A DNA stretch of 64,000 nucleotides from Spisula solida (Eukaryota; Mollusca; Bivalvia; Venerida; Mactridae). The stretch's first letter is position 1; every line of letters begins with the position of its first letter. Below the pieces are notes generated by a model that worked only from the letters and a program-made list of their open reading frames with translations, did no database searches and had not been told where the DNA came from. The position numbers and the translations under genes are program-made. The stretch covers positions 41,036,551 through 41,100,550 of the forward strand of contig OX365945.1 in the NCBI GenBank assembly GCA_947247005.1, written 5' to 3'. Below, one piece after another: positions 63,948-64,000 of the stretch.

Positions 63948-64000
63948 ATGCAATGGTTTCCCATCCAACTAGAGATGAACCGGTTGGAAACACAGAGGTA
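63948..64000 (+). mobile_element. SINE body, cut by the window edge
   Basis: GTTTCCCATCCAACTAGAGA, TGAACCGGTTGGAAACACAG, AGGTA match the body of the SINE at 18937-19165. GCH1 exon 3 is not reached. Confidence 0.6.

Overview
The window is animal nuclear DNA, most likely from a bivalve mollusc. It is AT-rich and intron-dominated. It is crowded with private minisatellites, tRNA-derived SINE pieces, inverted-repeat (MITE-like) elements and two element families with tandem internal cores that look like the oyster 'pearl' type. The phylum rests on repeat style and recognisable metazoan orthologues; I cannot name the species.

Three conserved protein-coding genes can be followed exon by exon. (1) Plus strand, 163-13308: the last 13 coding exons (634 codons plus stop, all splice phases consistent) of glycogen phosphorylase, beginning near residue 220 of the vertebrate enzyme. 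The N-terminal part, with the regulatory phosphoserine, lies upstream of the window. (2) Minus strand, 18384-31016 (tentative first exon at 35018-35038): the Fanconi anaemia E3 ligase FANCL, ten adjoining coding exons plus a separate one at 28806-28862. It runs from the central double-RWD region to a complete C4HC3 RING/PHD-like finger and the stop codon. One internal exon (ending in the expected GWDK motif) and most of the N-terminal exon were not found. (3) Plus strand, 44406-60661 and continuing beyond the window: the first two coding exons of GTP cyclohydrolase I (GCH1), with a TATA/E-box promoter just upstream. Glycogen phosphorylase and FANCL converge tail to tail; FANCL and GCH1 diverge across about 9.4 kb of transposon-littered intergenic DNA. 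The three genes serve unrelated housekeeping roles (glycogen breakdown, DNA crosslink repair, tetrahydrobiopterin synthesis) and I see no operon-like link.

Almost every large intron has its own tandem array: 35 bp at 2250-3150, 56/49 bp at 4820-5712, 56 bp at 22193-23040, 19 bp at 24233-24604, 29 bp at 27695-28655, 57 bp at 31985-32830, 43 bp at 46285-47995, 39 bp at 50395-52450, 35 bp at 57310-58612 and 25 bp at 60722-63820. Several abut exons. The 56-bp array in FANCL has copied a splice acceptor with 25 nt of exon. The 25-bp array beside GCH1 exon 2 contains a 1350-bp higher-order duplication. Long open frames in these arrays are mostly a by-product of repeat structure.

The observations most worth a second look are: the in-frame 66-nt duplicated splice acceptor of GCH1 exon 2 (optional 22-residue insertion), the acceptor-bearing minisatellite in FANCL, a SINE whose end touches the FANCL exon 25731-25881 splice donor, and the 57-bp array whose early-copy differences fall mainly on third codon positions.
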